Assembly: GCA_963669155.1 (NCBI GenBank)
Contig: OZ022581.1
Coordinates: forward strand, 3,979,129-4,043,128
Source of the DNA: Arbacia lixula
Taxonomy: Eukaryota; Echinodermata; Echinoidea; Arbacioida; Arbaciidae
Length of the DNA stretch: 64,000 nt
Reading direction: 5' to 3'
Part shown: positions 1-13,422 of the stretch, in pieces
Numbering within the stretch: the first letter of the stretch is position 1
Layout: each line of letters starts with the position of its first letter
Made by a program: the position numbers and the translations under genes
Notes under the pieces: model-generated
Told to the model about the DNA's origin: nothing
The model's database searches: none
What the model saw: the letters and a program-made list of their open reading frames with translations, nothing else

Positions 1-3000
1 GAGCTCATGAGATGCAAACTTTAGCCCCTCTAAGAACACAAACCCCCCTTGTTTTCTGGTTTCTTCTTATGTCGGGTATAATGCATAGCATGGTTCAGGG
101 TTCTTTTTTCATGATATCAGGATTGGAAAGCAGCCCTGCCCCAAATTCAACCAAATAAATTGTTTCTTTATGTTCAAGGACAAAAAGTATGGTGTACAAT
201 GTATGTGCATGTATTGAGTCACAAACAGTGTATTGCCACTTCAGTTTTTCTTCTCTTTGGGATAACTAGGATTAGAGTTAATGAGCTATGGAAGCTCCCA
301 GGGCTTTTGATAAACAATAATATTTTTTATAAAAGATTTCTTCAACAGTCCTGCTTCTCTCATGATTTTTTTCACTCACATCTACTTCTCATAAAGGTTT
401 CGTTTCCCTTTGATGATAATGATGTGTGATAGCTTCTGCATAAATTAACTGCCAATGCATGTAATTAACTTCAAAGCTTCAACACCGAGTGATGATTTGC
501 AAACTGATGCATGATTTAATGCATTTCCATATTTGATATTTAACTATTACACATGAACGTTAATTTATTTTGTTTTTTTATTTCATGTTTTATTCAACTA
601 TAGTTGTCTTTTCAGTCTCCAAGGCTGCTATTTAAAAAAAAACCCTGGGATTAAAAAATATCACATTGAACAGTGTATAACTATGTATACCAAACAATAT
701 AACGAATAATGAGTGATGTACAAGTATCTATGATATAGGTTTCGTTACCAGGTTTGTTTCCATATGAAATGTACTATTACATGTACATGTACATTTCCAA
801 CTTGAAAGATAATACTTCCCAAGCACTGTATTTGCAAAGAGTGCTCATTCAATTAGATTTTCACCATGGTAAATATTACCATTTTTATGCGATGTGGAAA
901 AAACAAGACTTAAATGATCGCCTATTTGTTCACTCTTTATGAATGCAAACAAGCAAACAAAACACATCAGCAAACAGAATGTATGTGATAGTGCTATACC
1001 CATTTTTAATAAACAGCAACTGGATTTAACTATTTAGGCATATAGAATTAATTCATCTGGAAAAAAATTGTAATTGGATTCATTTCTCGTTCATGCGCTA
1101 ACATTATTATCAATATCATTACATGTACATTATGAGCACACCTATTGTCCTTATACTATGACTTACAAAACCATGGAGGGAGATTACGTGTACTTCATGT
1201 GAAGTGAAAACAAACTGTTTTATATTCTATTCACGCTGTTTAACCCAGAAGGGAGTATTTGTGAGGGCTTCTTTTAAGACCAAGCTTTGAGAAACGATAA
1301 CACTGAACCATGCTACCCATTATGATCTTATTATCTTACAGATGTAATATTCATTCTTCAAGAAAAGCACATCTCTGTAAAGTGTTCTTTACCAATATCT
1401 TCATTCGTAGAAAGGACAACATTTTTTCCATCCACTTATCGCATATCAATGTAATAAGGGGCTGATTGATATCAGAACTGAAGCGTAAAATGGACATAGA
1501 AATTTAATGCAGCCATCTAATGGTATGCAAATCATTATATTTGTGCTTATATTTTTACATATATTTTACAAGTGGCATTATCATGAAGAACCAAATAGTT
1601 ATGGGGGGTTTTACCATTGTTTCTCTCTACCTCTTTAGTTTAGTTCATAGAAATATCAATCATTAGATAATTATGTTACACTTTTAAGTACATTTTTTAT
1701 TCCCATGGGGTAATATTATAAAGCTGTGTAAAACCAGGGAGGGGTCTCAACTCCCACCTCCCTGGTAAAACAAAGGTTGAACAACATTGCAGTAAGAGAG
1801 GAAGAACGTGGCCTGAGTAGTTCATGCTAATATCCAGTTTGGAATTGATTTCAATTTTTGGTTAATGTCCGAGAAAGAAATTATATAAAATAGTAATGAT
1901 TGTGTAATGACTACATCAGTATGCATGCTTATGGATAGACTTTATCACATGCAATTCCTTTCTGGTGCGAATAATCTTAATATTTAATTCTGCGTGTTCT
2001 CTTGATATTGATTTTGGGTTTGGTGCCTTGGAGTTGTTTGAGGGCTTGTAAGGTGGCATTATTGTGGATACTGTATTTCACTGCATGTAAACATGTGCTG
2101 CACCAATCTTCAATGTTGTGAGCTCTGTGGTAGTTGTAGTATTAGCTAAAGCAGTAGAATGTTGCACTTGTTACAAGTTTATCATGGTTTTTCTGTCATC
2201 TGATGTAAACAAAAAATGTCTGAATTTGCAATTGTTGTGCTACCTCTGAAAAAAAGACAGCTTTTTAAAAAGAATTGTCATTATATTGTTAATGTCTTAA
2301 TGTATCGTGATGAGAAATTTGAATTTCTAAGAGTTTTTTTTTTAAATTTAAATGTGTGAACACGTAGTGAAACTGAGGTGTCTCATAGACTTTATTATAT
2401 ATACCTCAGCCAAAACATATGAAGGAACTTTATCTCAGGCTAAATATCTAGATGGAAAATGGAAATGAAATACGGTTGAAGCTAAGCTTATATGCTGTTG
2501 TGTGCTAGATCTGCAGTCTAAGACTGAAGCTTGCTTAATTCATGTGCCATGCATGCTTTTCTGCTTTTATTGCTCGAAGCAAGTCATCCTGCGTGTAATT
2601 CCTAAACTGCAAACTGCTGATAATGTCAAACATCCCCCGCTTGTAAACCTATGCTTCACCCCATTTAGCTTGTGTACAAAAAAAAAATGCTGGAATGCGT
2701 GTGTAGCTCTCACTGCGAGAGAGGCGTAGTAAGAAAAACGGTGTGGTTTTATCAAGCTTGTGACCGTACATGTTTGTGTATGCTGTTCGTCATAAAAATG
2801 CTGCAGGAAAATATATGTGGTGCCATACTTTGTTTTAACAGAGCTTTGCGTACATGTATTGATGTTATTTACTGTATAACAAGCTTGTTTGAAGACAATT
2901 ATTATGTGATGATTTGCTTTCCAAAAGTCTGAAATAAAAATGCACCTGAATGTGTTGTCACTGGATGAATTCCAGACTAACCTGACTGATACACAGAAGA

Positions 3001-3150
3001 AATATACAGTAGGTTTTGATAATGCCCCATTGAGGCATGGAGTTAACTCACGCATGTTACAATGCACATGTACAACATTGTAATAGCCAATTGATTTTGT
3101 GTTGCAAATAATGAATTGAATGCTGCAAATTTATGTGAATGATAGTCCTA
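1..3150. other. AT-rich left edge, probable 3' UTR or intergenic DNA
   Basis: No conserved reading frame is visible on either strand; open frames here are short and unlike any family I know. The stretch 2380-2940 has the look of a plus-strand 3' UTR end: it runs into a clear AATAAA at about 2932 followed by a GT-rich segment. If so, the coding part of that gene lies left of the window. This is inference; no exon is identified. Confidence 0.3.
2930..2938 (+). terminator. Candidate polyadenylation signal
   Basis: An AATAAA within an A-rich run is followed within 20-30 bases by a GT-rich stretch (around 2948-2965), the usual layout of an animal 3' processing site. It would end a transcript entering from the left. 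A second AATAAA near 4806, also followed by GT-rich sequence, could be an alternative. Confidence 0.3.
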
Positions 3151-3176
3151 CTATTTAATAAGTACAAGGACAACAA

Positions 3177-3350
3177 TAATCAAATATACCATGCAATGAG
3201 AAGTTCTAGTGAAATTATGGATTCCAAAGTGGCAGGAATAGCACTATTTTTTGAGGGGTGAACCCCCGAAAAAAAAAATACTATTCCTGCCGAGGAATCC
3301 ATAATTTCACCTGGTACTTCAAAAATAGTGCATGATATATTTGATTTATA
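3177..3350. repeat. Foldback (palindromic) element
   Basis: Two arms of about 75 bases are inverted copies of each other: the left arm reads through CAAATATACCATGCA and GAAATTATGGATTCC, and the right arm carries the reverse complement of both (GGAATCCATAATTTC and TGCATGATATATTTG). A short C/A-rich loop separates them. It has no coding capacity and is probably a MITE-like remnant. A perfect CRE-like octamer TGACGTCA lies about 220 bp further on, at 3570-3577. Confidence 0.6.
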
Positions 3351-4889
3351 TCCTACAATTATTACAAGAGAGAAAATGAGATGTCAACTTATGATTTTTC
3401 CTTGTCACACAAGCAAACGATGCAAATAACGACGAAAAAGGATGTTGTTTATGTTTACATGCATAGCTGATCGACGACCTTTCACTGCGGTGGCCGCGCA
3501 AGCTCAGTACAAAAATTGAGCGAGCGATCGACGGATATCGATAGCAAAATATCCAGTTTTCTGAAATAATGACGTCAGAATATTGGTATAGTGAAAAAAA
3601 TTTTGAGGTCTGATGTCACGCAACATCACAGTTGAAATATGTTTGGTCACATGATACTGTTTGAACCAATCACTATACAGGATTCAATCTATGTAGGATA
3701 ACAAAAAATAAACTCTGACAATGGCATGCCCATTTTTCGTACTGTCATAGTAGAATGTGTTATATGGATATACAAAGAAACTATAATAAACACTGTTGTT
3801 GTCAAGCTCTTTGGGTTTTCATTTTCTGCTTAAATCAACCATGGTGATAAACATTTTTGTTTATCCCGGTCTCTGAATCATAAAAAGTTTACCAACAGTC
3901 TGTGATAAAAAAAGAGCTATTCATAATGAGATCCCAATAGGACACTTGGTTCACATGTGCAGGTAAATAACATGTATGTGTGTAACACAAGTAATCAATA
4001 TGCTTTTGGTAAAACTTTATGGAATCATGCTCAGGAATTAGGATTACATAAATGTAATTATGACATGTGAGTGAGGAAGGACGGAATGATATTATGGATT
4101 ATGCTGCAGACGGGGTATGTTTTGAAAATGTTAAAAATGGAAAGTTATACATACATGTGTATTTCTTGTTTCATTTCAACTGAAATTGAATGTTATGGAC
4201 TTTGGTGGATGCATTATCAACTACATGCATGTCCTGGACAGGACGATCTCAATACTACTCAATTTTTTAAAACACTTAAACTCAATATTATCAGATGAGT
4301 ACAATACTCTTCCGCGTACATGAGTGTTAATAACATGCATTTAGCATTATTGTTTTGACTCTGTAACAGCATAAATGCAAATTTTGAACATCACAAACTC
4401 AACACCCCTTTGAAAAGCTCCTGCTTTATTGTATTTTAAAATCATGAAAATCAAAATCAAAATCTGTAGACCAATACTAGTAGAATATTACAGAAAATTG
4501 TCATTGCTCTGATTGCTGAATGTATTACTGTAATGCCGCTAATTTGAGTGAGATAATAATCAACAGTTCAAAACATGTTCAATATTAGATGTACATGTAC
4601 TAATCAAAATTATGGTTGTGATTATGAATCAAATCGTAAAAGCTAAATCATTACTGACTAATCTGTGATGAATTTCAGTAGTTTAATATTGGCCAATGAT
4701 AGTGTACGTTGTATTTTTTATGTCAGTTAATCAATTAAAATACAAATTTATGCTTACCATTATTATTTTCGCTTGTATGTTGCACTGTTTGTTTCATTGA
4801 ATGAAAATAAATGTATCGATGGCACCAACATAAATGCAACTGTCTCTGATGTCTTTTTATGAGGGGGTATCCTGTGAGCTATTTTTACA
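3351..4889. other. Non-coding DNA, nothing recognised
   Basis: No supported gene. The stretch is AT-rich with scattered ACATGTACATGT-type palindromes, which recur across the whole window, and no conserved frame. Confidence 0.4.
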
Positions 4890-5187
4890 GGGCACGGTAT
4901 CACAAAGAATGTGTTGTAATAGAGAACTATTTTTTAATCAATTACAAAGTTGCAATGTATTACAGTAATTACACTATCCAAATCATCATTGCTATTTTTT
5001 GCAAGTCCCACCCCAATGTGTATGGTTTGCAATCAATTGTAAGCTATGGTTAATATCAATTGCAAGTTATGATCAATTCCCATTAATACTTCTTTTTGAT
5101 AAGGATTAACAATTGTTGCACTGTATCAATTGTACGATTGTACGGTCTATTGTACAATATATTGTAACTCTTTGTGATACAAGTCCC
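4890..5187. repeat. Foldback element, GGTATCACAAAG family, copy 1
   Basis: The ends are inverted copies: GGGCACGGTATCACAAAG at the left and CTTTGTGATACAAGTCCC at the right. The interior is rich in TTGCAAT/ATTGCAA inverted motifs. A second member lies at 26737-26970 with the same end design. It is probably a non-autonomous DNA element. Confidence 0.55.
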
Positions 5188-5640
5188 AATTTGTGTATAT
5201 GTTAATGTGTTGATGTGCTGAATACTGTGTCAGGTAAATGTAATGAAACAAACCACTGTTTTAAAACTTTTCACACACATTCTTATAATAGTCATGATGT
5301 GAAAACATTCTTAATCTCTTGAAAATACACCTTCCTGATCATATTGGTCTTTAGAGAAATGTTGGTTGACCACTCTTATCAGTGCAATATCAATATGTAC
5401 AGTGTAGTGTTTCATAAGGAATATCTGTCATTATACATTGATATTTGTTCTTACTGCATTAATGATACACGTGTGTATGCTTGTGTGTGGATATGTTTGT
5501 ATGTAATGTATGTATGGTGTATGTGTATGTGTACCTTCATGTACACACCACACGACAGCTTTTACTATGCACACATACAAGCATGTACATGTATGAGAGG
5601 TGAAAAATTAGTTAAGCTGTGAGTGTGAGGTAACACTTAT
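5188..5640. other. Non-coding DNA with GT-rich stretch
   Basis: No gene is supported. A GTATGT/GTGTGT-rich part runs from about 5465 to 5545, with nearby ACATGTACATG palindromes. Confidence 0.35.
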
Positions 5641-5851
5641 ATGCTTTTCTCACTGGCAAAAATTTCCTTAGCCCCGTACTAATAGGTGGGGCTGAGGGGG
5701 GTCTAACGATTTCGAGTGGGAACAGTGTGGATTTCCTTAGACAGGTTTGAGAAAAAGTACGGGGCTAAGAAATATCAGTGTGAGAAGCTTCAAAAAATAG
5801 TCCGGGACTGAGGATAGTACTGGGCTAAGAATACCCAATGAGAAAAGGGTA
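5641..5851. repeat. Foldback element (CTTAGCCC arms)
   Basis: The left arm (TTTTCTCACTGG ... CTTAGCCCCGTACT) recurs inverted at the right end (AGTACTGGGCTAAG ... CCAATGAGAAAAG). The arms are diverged, so the element is old. No coding capacity. Confidence 0.5.
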
Positions 5852-6457
5852 TTAGAGGTCAGTCACTTCTTATGCAAATGAGGGTATGTGTAATCACTAA
5901 TCACGCTCATTTGCATGTTATCTCATTGCTCCTCTATGCCTGCATTGCCTATCAGGAGGGCAGGGATGTGGGCAGGAAACTGCTTTTGTTTTGATGGTGG
6001 ATTAGTATGAGGTCAGCTCATTGCATAAGATTATATAACACCATTACTCCATCTACACACATAGCTGTTAGCAAGACAAGCTTGATGTAACAACACAGTT
6101 TCATTTCCACTATTCTCCCATACTCACTCATTCCTGGGCAGAACTACATGTACTATGTAAATGTATGTGATGGAACAGTATGTCATTTACAAAATGCATT
6201 GCATGTTATCGTGAATGCATATTTTCTCCCTCCCACATTCCAGATAAAACTGATAATATGCAATGATATAGCATGTATACAGATAAGATAATATCTGAAT
6301 GAACAAATAAATGTGATAAAAACAAAGACTGTATAAATTTGCACAAGAATTATAGTTGCTAGTCATTGAATACTTGCCTTCCTATGACCTCAAATCCCTT
6401 GCTAAAGCCATGGACCCTTTCCAAGTTTGTGTAACTACATAAGGGCCTTGCTTTCAT

Positions 6458-6487
6458 CATGGACCTACTAACGTTAGTAGGTCCATG
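6458..6487. repeat. Perfect 30-bp palindrome
   Basis: Fifteen bases (CATGGACCTACTAAC) are followed directly by their exact reverse complement, with no loop. The centre is AACGTT. The surrounding bases (6400-6520) show no gene. Confidence 0.8.
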
Positions 6488-7310
6488 CTTTCATCAATTT
6501 CCTTGAAATTGGTGTTTATTCCAGTCCTAGTCTAGATTGCAGACCTTTCCACTTGCCAGTCAGGCAGTGAGCGAGTCTGAATCAATCAAGGAGTCTGCAA
6601 TGCAGAGACTAGCATTAATTTCTGTTTACAAGTGTGAAGGTTTTTGGACAATGAGTGTGCCATACATAGCCTTGCTATCAGGCACATGCTTTTTGAGCTG
6701 GTGTCAAACTCAGGTCTGAGTCTGGAGACTAGTCTAAACCCTGGTAAGATGCATTATGTAATGGTAGCACTTGGCTTTGTGCCACCAAACAGATAAACCT
6801 GAAGTCATTTCTTCAGAAAGTGGGCTTCCATCCAGCTCAACTTATATCACACAATAAATGTAATCCACAAATTGAATTAGTTCTACATCTCCATGTACAC
6901 ACTGATTACTGGTGAATTGAATTATGCACGCAGAAAGGATTCCACATAGCATTTCATTACAAGGCAGTAAAAGAGTTATCTGTTGTAAACTTGGCTTGGT
7001 TCCAAGTACCTTGCAACAGCAGGATTACATCTCTTGTGTACCATGTATCCTGTACAGATAAAAAAATATTGAATTGTTTAGTTGAACAAGTATCATCACA
7101 GATGAATGAACCAGAATGTGTGTGAATGTGTGTGAATGTTTATACCAAATGGTTTAAAAAATATTTATGGTCATGTGCATATGATTAGTGAAAGAGCAAG
7201 TCATGGTGAAGGCAATTGTATTTCCCAATCCTTCAAAAGCATGAATACACTTCTACTTGCCTTGGTAATGCACAATGTACATGAGTAGGAAAGGGAGAAA
7301 ATGTGAAGAG

Positions 7311-7311
7311 G

Positions 7312-7377
<66 letters not shown>

Positions 7378-7403
7378 GAGAGACAGAGACAGACAGAGAC
7401 AGA
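7311..7403. repeat. (GA)n microsatellite grading into (GACA)n
   Basis: About 45 GA repeats end in GACAGA units. Open frames read through it encode only Ser/Leu or Arg/Glu runs and are not genes. Confidence 0.95.
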
Positions 7404-7439
7404 GGTGTGAGATAAATATTTTGCACTCTAACACATAAA

Positions 7440-7563
7440 CAAATGCAGAGCTAGTGAGTGAAGGAGAAAATAGAAAGAGAGGAACAGAGAAAGAGGAGAG
7501 GAAGAAAGAGAGGGGAGAGAGTGAGGAGAGACAAACTTAAAAAGAGAGAGAGGGGGGAATAGT

Positions 7564-7609
<46 letters not shown>

Positions 7610-7698
7610 GGCAGACAGACAGAGATAGAGAGGGAGAGAGATAGAGAGGGGGGAGAGAGACAGACAGACAGACAGGCAGACAGACAGAGATAGAGAGG

Positions 7699-7729
<31 letters not shown>

Positions 7730-7773
7730 GAAGAGAGAGAGAGAGGGGAGGGAGAGAAAGGAAACGTGGGTGG

Positions 7774-7815
<42 letters not shown>

Positions 7816-7855
7816 AAGAGAGAGAAAGAGAGAAAGAAATTAAGAATAGTGAGAA

Positions 7856-7910
<55 letters not shown>

Positions 7911-7915
7911 GGGGG
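7440..7915. repeat. Complex purine tract (GA, GACA, GAAA)
   Basis: About 475 bases of almost pure purine on the plus strand include two (GACA)n/(GGCA) blocks at 7577-7622 and 7662-7690, the second part of a local duplication. Such a polypurine-polypyrimidine mirror tract could form triplex DNA; that is general knowledge, not shown here. Confidence 0.9.
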
Positions 7916-8216
7916 TACTAGAGACTGTAATCATAGGGAATCTCCCAGGTGACGACTTCTGTATATTTGACTCTCACAGAAATTAGAGGAGTAATGGTGA
8001 TGTAATAGGTCCAAGTCCAAATTGATGTATCCTTTGAGAGATCATGTGATGTAGGAAGAGCATGCAGGCACAGGGTGAGAAGGTTACGCTGGGGGAGAGA
8101 GAGAGGGAAATAGCTCAGATAGATAGTGTGCCATTTTGTACAATTGTTTATGTTGTTGAAAGCAATTCATATTGTGATATTTTAAGAGAGTTGGTTGTGA
8201 ATAACATGAAAGAGTA

Positions 8217-8275
8217 CATGTGAGAGGGAGGGAGAGAGAGAGAGAGCGAGTGAGGGAAGGGGGGGGGGGGGGGTA
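8217..8275. repeat. GA-rich microsatellite ending in a G run
   Basis: A GAGG/GA tract followed by a run of about 14 G at 8261-8274. No coding significance. Confidence 0.85.
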
Positions 8276-10027
8276 CGAGCAAGACTAAAAGGGACGGAGA
8301 CAGGGAGAAACAGGGATAAATATAACTATTCCTTATGTACTTGTATTTCTCTCTCTCTCTCCCTCTGTATGTATACATGTTTACAATGAGAGAGAAAAGA
8401 TGGGTTAGATGGTAAGATGATACCCGTCCAAATTTCCCTCTGTATGCTACATACACACATATTATATATGGGAACAGGGGAGAACACAACAACATCATAA
8501 AAGTATGTTCATCATCAATTCCAACTTTCTCCATAACATAACAGTGTCCAAAGTTGTTGTTTACCATTTGTTTGAAATCTACCATACAATGAACATCAAA
8601 TAAACAAATGATATATTCACAGTGTGTACAAAAAAATGTCCACGTGGTTTTCTTCATATTTTGAATAAAAGCGCGTATTTATCAAAACATAGCATAGGGG
8701 GCGCAACTTCGAGAGCATGAAAGTGCGGATGCGAGCACCAGCACGCCGAAATCGAAACGGCGACATGAGAACATGGGTAGCTTTTGACTCGACTTGACTT
8801 GTAAGGGGAATGCATAGTCTACTGTGAGAATAACACTTGCTGTCAGTGCAATGTCACTGAGAGCCAGGCATGCATGCATGCAGCTGGCTCGGCCGGGCTC
8901 CGATCGCAGCCCATGAGTGAACATGAGGTGAATCATGTATGTGATGGCTCCCTGACCCCTGCCGTCTAGACACCATTCACAGCACCACAGGGTTTACAGG
9001 GGGTTCAAGTTTAACCCCTCATCCACCACCCAGGGATTCCTTGCACCCATGGTACACAAAAACCCCATAGACAAGCACTCTGTCTGGCAAACAGAGAATT
9101 TCATGTGCATAATTCTATCATGTGCAGAATAGACTGAAGACAACTCATGTTGCTACTGTAAAAACAACTATCTCTGACTATGTACATGTACATTATGTAT
9201 GTGAACCAAGATGACTTAATTTGTAGGCAACTAGAAATATCTTTTTAGTTTCAATTTTATGTGCATTTGAAAAAGAACCTGGCAGGCAAGCTATACATAT
9301 ATGTATTCCAGGCATTTGTCAATTTATATCATATCAATTTTATGATACAAGTTGTAAAAGTAAGTTGCATGCCCTCATATATGGCCCATGTAAAGTTTGA
9401 CTCATATCGTAGTGTTTGCAGTAGGAGCACACCAATATCTTTCAGGTGTGTAGCTTCCCTTTTCTCTGCAGATGTGCACCATACACTCTGAGCTCAAGGG
9501 AAGAAGGAACAGTATATATGGCCACTCATCTCAAATCTGCATTCGCCCTCTCAGTATATATACCAAGGCAGGAAAAGACAGTTAACTTATTTCACATTTC
9601 ATGCACCTATGGTAGCTTACTGCACATCTTCATGCTAATGGTAATGTGAGAGTTAAAGGGACTGATCATGAGATGAACCACAATATAGGCTTATCAGTCA
9701 AGTTTGTGAAACATGAAAAGTAGCTTTGTAAACTTGGTGCCTCTACATTGTAATTTCTGTGTATGCTGTGTATCATTATTTCATTTGTACAGTAATCTGG
9801 AATATATGTATTGTCATTTTTAAAACCATGTGAAAAGTGAATTTCCTGATGGAAAATATATAACTCAATTCAATTCAATCCATTGGTTTCAACTGCATGG
9901 CATCAGATGATCACAGTTAAAATAAATTAAAAATCTGGTTTTGACCAGTATTAACTGTTGTTTGACCTGGTGATGTAGAATTCTAATACAGGATGGAAAT
10001 ACTACTTCTTTTTAGTTTCCTCCTCAG
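8276..10027. other. Non-coding DNA with a CpG-richer patch
   Basis: No gene is supported. The patch 8690-8910 is richer in CpG than its surroundings and could be a promoter or 5' exon, but neither strand gives a recognisable protein. Around 9587-9656 there is one unit of a dispersed inverted motif (CACCTATGG ... GTGAGAGTTAA) that also occurs near 23860-24105, 53467-53595 and 60063-60140. Confidence 0.35.
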
Positions 10028-10102
10028 GAACATGCACCTTCTTCAATCTTAATCAAAATGTGACGGGAGTTGCTCGTGGATTCACAGATATGATACACAA
10101 TG
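10028..10102 (+). other. Possible isolated coding exon (weak)
   Basis: A pyrimidine-rich acceptor (TTTCCTCCTCAG) is followed by 75 bases that stay open in one frame (phase 1 in, phase 1 out; reading ...TFFNLNQNVTGVARGF...) and by a donor of the form ATG/GTAATT. The exon would be symmetric. I recognise no family and no matching neighbour exon, so chance is a serious alternative. Confidence 0.15.
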
Positions 10103-13100
10103 GTAATTGTTGTGTTCTGAATTATCTGATATAAACTAATTTGTAGGGCCAAATTTGTCCACAAGTGAAAATATCATTAAATATTTCAGGATTATTACAA
10201 AAATAATAACTGATGAAATGTCACAAAACCTACTTTGAAAAAATTGACATCCTTTGACTTAATGTTTCAATTTTAGCTTCATTCCAGTTGAAATATATTT
10301 TTAATCATTTTTCGAAAGGTCAAAAGTTTTTTTATCCTCTTTTTTTTATCCTTAATGTTTATCCATGTACTATTTATCTATTCTTCTTCTCCCTTGCTTT
10401 TCTTTTCTCCTTCCTACCCCATCTTTTACTGACAGATTCCATATTGGAAATGTAAAAATGACTATAGTCTGAACAATGCCAACAGACCCTCTTCACATCA
10501 TGTTGATTTTCAGCTCAAGTCCCCAAATAGATTTGGCCTAATATGTCAATCCCCTAAGTACTTGTAGTAACACATTTGCTCTCTATACAGGGCACTATAA
10601 ATGGAATAACGATGATTAAGTTACCCCTGTCACATGTAACCTCCCCTGCAGGTTATTTCCTTGTGCAGTCAAGATGCCCCTTGGAGTGAATGCATCCAGT
10701 GTTGTGTTTGGCTCCCATGGAGATCTCAAGCACAACACAAATTGCAAAATGAATCACAATTGAAGAAAGATGATGGGAGATAGGGGGGGGGGGGGGGCAG
10801 ATGTCATAACCTGTGTCTTCCTGTCTATTTATCTACAGTTCTACTACACACATTCAAAGTTAGAGCTCCCCCACTCCCCTTGATTTTGCAACTCATCACC
10901 TGGCAATAGGGAGTTACAGTGTACACTATCTTTAGCTTCCCTTTAAACAGTCGCACTACCACATTCATAACAAGGAAACAACTTAAGAAGCTGTTAAAGT
11001 GTTAATCCTGAAAATGACACTATTGCACATTGCACATGATGACATGGAGTAAGGAGGTAATTATGTGTTGAGTGCCTACTTTGGATGTCTTGAATATGTG
11101 GGGCATAGACATTGAGGATTTGTTCATCCAAATAGAAAATATTAACTTTCCATATAAATAGCATGTTCAAGTAGAATGTCTTACAGTTATTTTACCAACA
11201 ATATATCAACAATACAGGAATGTTCTTAGGAGACTTGATGGTACAGTAAGTATGCAAGTGGTTGGGTGCTATCAGATTAGTTTGATATAAACATGACATA
11301 AAACTGCTCATTTACATGTACATGGATTGTAACTAGTTATCTCTAAAAAGTACAGAAACTATTTCAATTCAATTCAATTCTTTATGAATTCAAAACAAAA
11401 TGAACATATTTCATGAGCACTGAATTAAAGGTATCACCAGCAAGCTGTTTGCTTATTGTGTAAAGTCCTTTAACATATGGTCATTAATTTGTGAACACAT
11501 ACAGTGAAATCATATTACCTACAAACTATATAGATAAATATATGCAATCAGAACCCAACTGAAAGCCTCCTAGAGATTTCAGTGAGCGTTGAGTTTAGAA
11601 TTTGCTTAAAAGAAATCACATAATTGCAGTATGTGAGGTTGCATGATATAAACCTGAACATTGTTTTCATATTTATAATCAGGACAAGATTTTCTGTTCT
11701 GCTATAGGAACATAACAAAGAATAAGGTCAAAGAGATAATACAAGAGGGGTAAGGGGTAAAGAAGAAAGTAAAGGATGGAAATGTAGAATAAAATACATT
11801 ACAACAGAACAGGGTCATGTCACATACATTTTAACTACTGTAACTTACCACTGATGGGAACTGCCTTGGCAACAGCAGTAGAGCTGAAAGCCCATTGGCT
11901 GCTTCCAGGGTAGTTACCATTAATGGCAAGTTATATGCAACATGGTCCAGATCTCAATCGATGGATCTGCAGCAGGACTTTGATATTATGCAATAATGAT
12001 TAAATGTGATTGTTACATCACCATACATGACAAATCATGCGATTGACTCATGTAAGGTACATGCATGTCAAGCTAATGTAAGCTGGTTAATCTAAGACAA
12101 AGACATGAGATAATTGGATAACTAGATACTTCCTTGATCTTTACAATTTTGTACACATTGCTACAAATTGTTATGACCAACTTTAGGGGAGGGGGAGGGA
12201 GGGAATGACATGCAGCAGTACATTGAACTCACTATTTGTGAAAAAAAAAAAAACGGTGCCATAAACCAGAACATTGCGCTACTCACTGATCCTGTCTGGA
12301 ATAGATAGGAGTAGGAAAAGTGTCCTTTAAAAAAAAGATGCTTTGATTTGAAAGATGTGAGATGAGTGAATCTGTAGGCACTACATTTTCATCAAGACCC
12401 ATATGAATTTAAACATAACAAAACTAATTTCAAGTTTGTATACGAGGACAGCAGTCATAATGTTAAATCATATTTATTTTCACATGTATGTAAACCTCCC
12501 TCCCCTCTCCTAAGTGCTCAGTGAAAAAAAAAAAAGGATACATGTACATGTTTATGTATGCCAGCACCTACTTGCATCATTGTGATTTTTTTTTTCTGAT
12601 TGTGGCATAACCCTGTCTCATTTTAGCTACATTTTCAGTTGAAAAAATAAGTGATTTTTTTTTTAAAGGAAATGAAGTCTGTGTGGATGTTTTTAATTAC
12701 TGAGGCCTAATTGACTCTTACTTTTAAAAACTTTGCCATCTTTTTAGAGTAGCACCATGCATCAATAGGGTTTTATTGCATAAAGCAAGGGACAACTGAA
12801 AATGAGTGTCTTCCTGCATCCATGGATTAATGCTAGAATGTTATAAAGCATAATCACAGGGTCAAAGCTAATCAAAACAGGGTACGCCATCATATCTCTC
12901 AGGAAGTTTCTTGGGACTCCTGGACCTGGACCTGGACCTAGTCTACCTGTTCCTTGTTTTTAAATCTTTCCCTTGACTTTGCCTTTAGACTTGCTTGGAC
13001 TTACTTTAGGCTAAAGAAAGTCACATCTCATGATACAGACCTATATTAAGGATGTGAGGATGTCTAAATCCAATTCATGACATGCAATTTCTACATTAAT

Positions 13101-13422
13101 AACTGCCTCTTATAGAGTCCACTGCTCTTTTATTATTATTTTCACATATAAAGTTATTATGCAGATCTAGCCTACCACATGCTGACGGCTTACGTTAAAA
13201 CAGTGAATCCTTCTTCCTTTTTCTTCTTTAACTTAAGGTAGGACTAGGAGTCTAGACTTGTTTGTGTCCTTCAGTTCTGAAGATTATTTCATTTTTTTTT
13301 TTACTTGTATTATGAATTGTGTTCTAACTTACCAATAGCCAATATTATTATGAACATTGACTGATACTGATAGGCCTGGTAAGTTAATCCTTTTCACTGT
13401 TCTTTTTTTTATCTGTTTAATA
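10103..13422. other. Non-coding DNA with short repeats
   Basis: No gene is supported. It holds a G run at about 10783-10797, an ATTCAATTCAATTC motif near 11363 resembling the tail of a LINE, a partial hairpin element at 11831-11950 and A-rich runs near 12240 and 12523. Confidence 0.35.
11831..11950. repeat. TTACCATTGATGGTAA hairpin element, type 2, partial
   Basis: It contains the family signature: a TTACCACTGATGG motif, a central CCCATTGGCTG, then GTTACCATTAATGG, ending in TATGCAACATGGTCCAG. Full members with the same end occur at 22377-22530 and 51626-51774. Confidence 0.55.

Noticed and set aside
7201-7952. Long open frames on both strands over the GA tracts
   Set aside because: They encode only Ser/Leu or Arg/Glu runs because dinucleotide repeats contain no stops; no domain or splice context.
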